This document shows positions 59,395 to 60,000 of a DNA stretch of 60,000 bases, one piece after another. The notes below the pieces were generated by a model. The model was given only the letters and a program-made list of their open reading frames with translations. It was not told where the DNA came from and did not search any database. How positions within the stretch are numbered: position 1 is the stretch's first letter; every line of letters begins with the position of its first letter. Source of the DNA: Bolinopsis microptera (Eukaryota > Ctenophora > Tentaculata > Lobata > Bolinopsidae); NCBI RefSeq assembly GCF_026151205.1, contig NC_087073.1, positions 13,847,837-13,907,836 of the forward strand, given 5' to 3'. Position numbers and translations under genes: made by a program.

Positions 59395-60000
59395 TCAAAT
59401 GAACGTGTCCATATATACATTATGAACACCTACAGATTGCCTGCTAAACTGTTCATTGCGGGAGGAGATGAGCATCTTTTCAACGAAGAAGGGACCACAC
59501 AAGGTTTTTATTTTTATAAGAGAGGCTGCGCTTAATTGCAAGCTGGGTTTGGACTTGAGTAGTAAGAGACAAGACAGCATATGAGTGTTTGTTTAGGCCG
59601 CAGTGACCTGTGATGAGGTGAACTGCAGTTCTGTAATCTTGTCTGTGTGTAGTGTTTTTGATGATGTTGGCGTGCTTGTGGCCGAGTGTCAGTTTGTTGT
59701 GTCTGGGAGTTGGGACCATCAGTTAACCAAGTTTCCTGATTTAGTCTGTTGACTTTGCTGTTGATTTGACGTTTGATGTAGGATTGTGGAATTGGAAACT
59801 TCACTGATTGTTCCAAGCTTGGCCAGCTCATCTGCTTTTTCGTTCCCCCACAATCCGATGTGTGCTGCAATCCATTGTATCTCTAGCGTGTTGTTGGATC
59901 CGAGTGCATTAAGAGAGACGTAACAGTCTCTTGTAGTTTTACTCCGCGTTTAAAGCGCAGAGATAGCTTGTATAGATGATAGACTGGGAAGTTGGTCGTT
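59395..60000 (-). pseudogene. RNase H end of a decayed LINE, running off the window
   Basis: Reading the - strand from the window edge: IQAISAL, a stop, TRSKTTRDCYVSLNALGSNN, then IQWIAAHIGLWGNEKADELA KLG, which is the C-terminal RNase H signature (W-x-AH-G-x-x-GNEKADELAK) of non-LTR retrotransposon polymerases. After a frame shift come PQSYIKRQINSKVNRLNQET W and, in another frame, RTAVHLITGHCGLNKHSYA. The last matches the conserved LITGH-LN-H segment near the end of such proteins. At least one stop and two frame shifts make it inactive. The upstream part lies beyond 60000. Confidence 0.8.

Overview
This is eukaryotic (animal) nuclear DNA: genes are split into many short exons with GT-AG introns, and the three recognisable genes encode metazoan receptor and transporter types. 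All four gene models read on the + strand. The organism is probably a non-bilaterian invertebrate. A ctenophore is my leading guess, at about even odds. It rests on abundant short palindromic repeats, a very divergent receptor cyclase, and acceptor-like AG sites just upstream of several start codons, as expected for spliced-leader trans-splicing. I have not identified the species.

Layout. 1-4.2 kb: a small unrecognised four-exon gene whose third intron carries a decayed pogo-like DNA transposon. 4.75-13.7 kb: a complete 20-exon receptor guanylyl cyclase (1376 aa: signal peptide, ligand-binding ectodomain, one membrane segment, kinase-like domain, linker helix, cyclase domain and an unusual C-terminal tail of about 330 aa). 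14.2-24.4 kb: a 23-exon gene for a secreted protein of about 1555 aa made of 14 immunoglobulin-like domains without the usual disulfide cysteines. It is built as two copies of a seven-domain block, and its frame is broken by one extra C in exon 17. 24.4-42.7 kb: an 18-kb stretch without credible genes, holding large inverted repeats, very long GA and CA microsatellites, minisatellites, stable hairpins and a CRE/E-box cluster. 42.8-50.1 kb: an SLC6-family Na+/Cl- dependent transporter, apparently with two alternative first exons plus an internal start. 50.1-60 kb: 3' flank, then a mosaic of inverted and direct repeats (52-55 kb), a decayed reverse-transcriptase gene (56-57 kb), a 311-bp tandem repeat inside a larger field of a recurring TGTGACAAAGTAAAC motif (57-59.4 kb), and the RNase H end of a decayed LINE running off the right edge.

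The exon models were built by hand and checked by phase bookkeeping: the cyclase exons sum to 4131 nt, the transporter to 1872 nt, and the Ig gene to 4668 nt once one C is removed, all multiples of three. The genes share no obvious pathway. A surface receptor, a secreted matrix-like protein and an amino-acid-type transporter simply lie next to each other. The strongest candidates for something undescribed are the cysteine-free Ig array with its seven-domain duplication, and the transporter intron containing a tandem array of back-to-back AG|GT splice sites.
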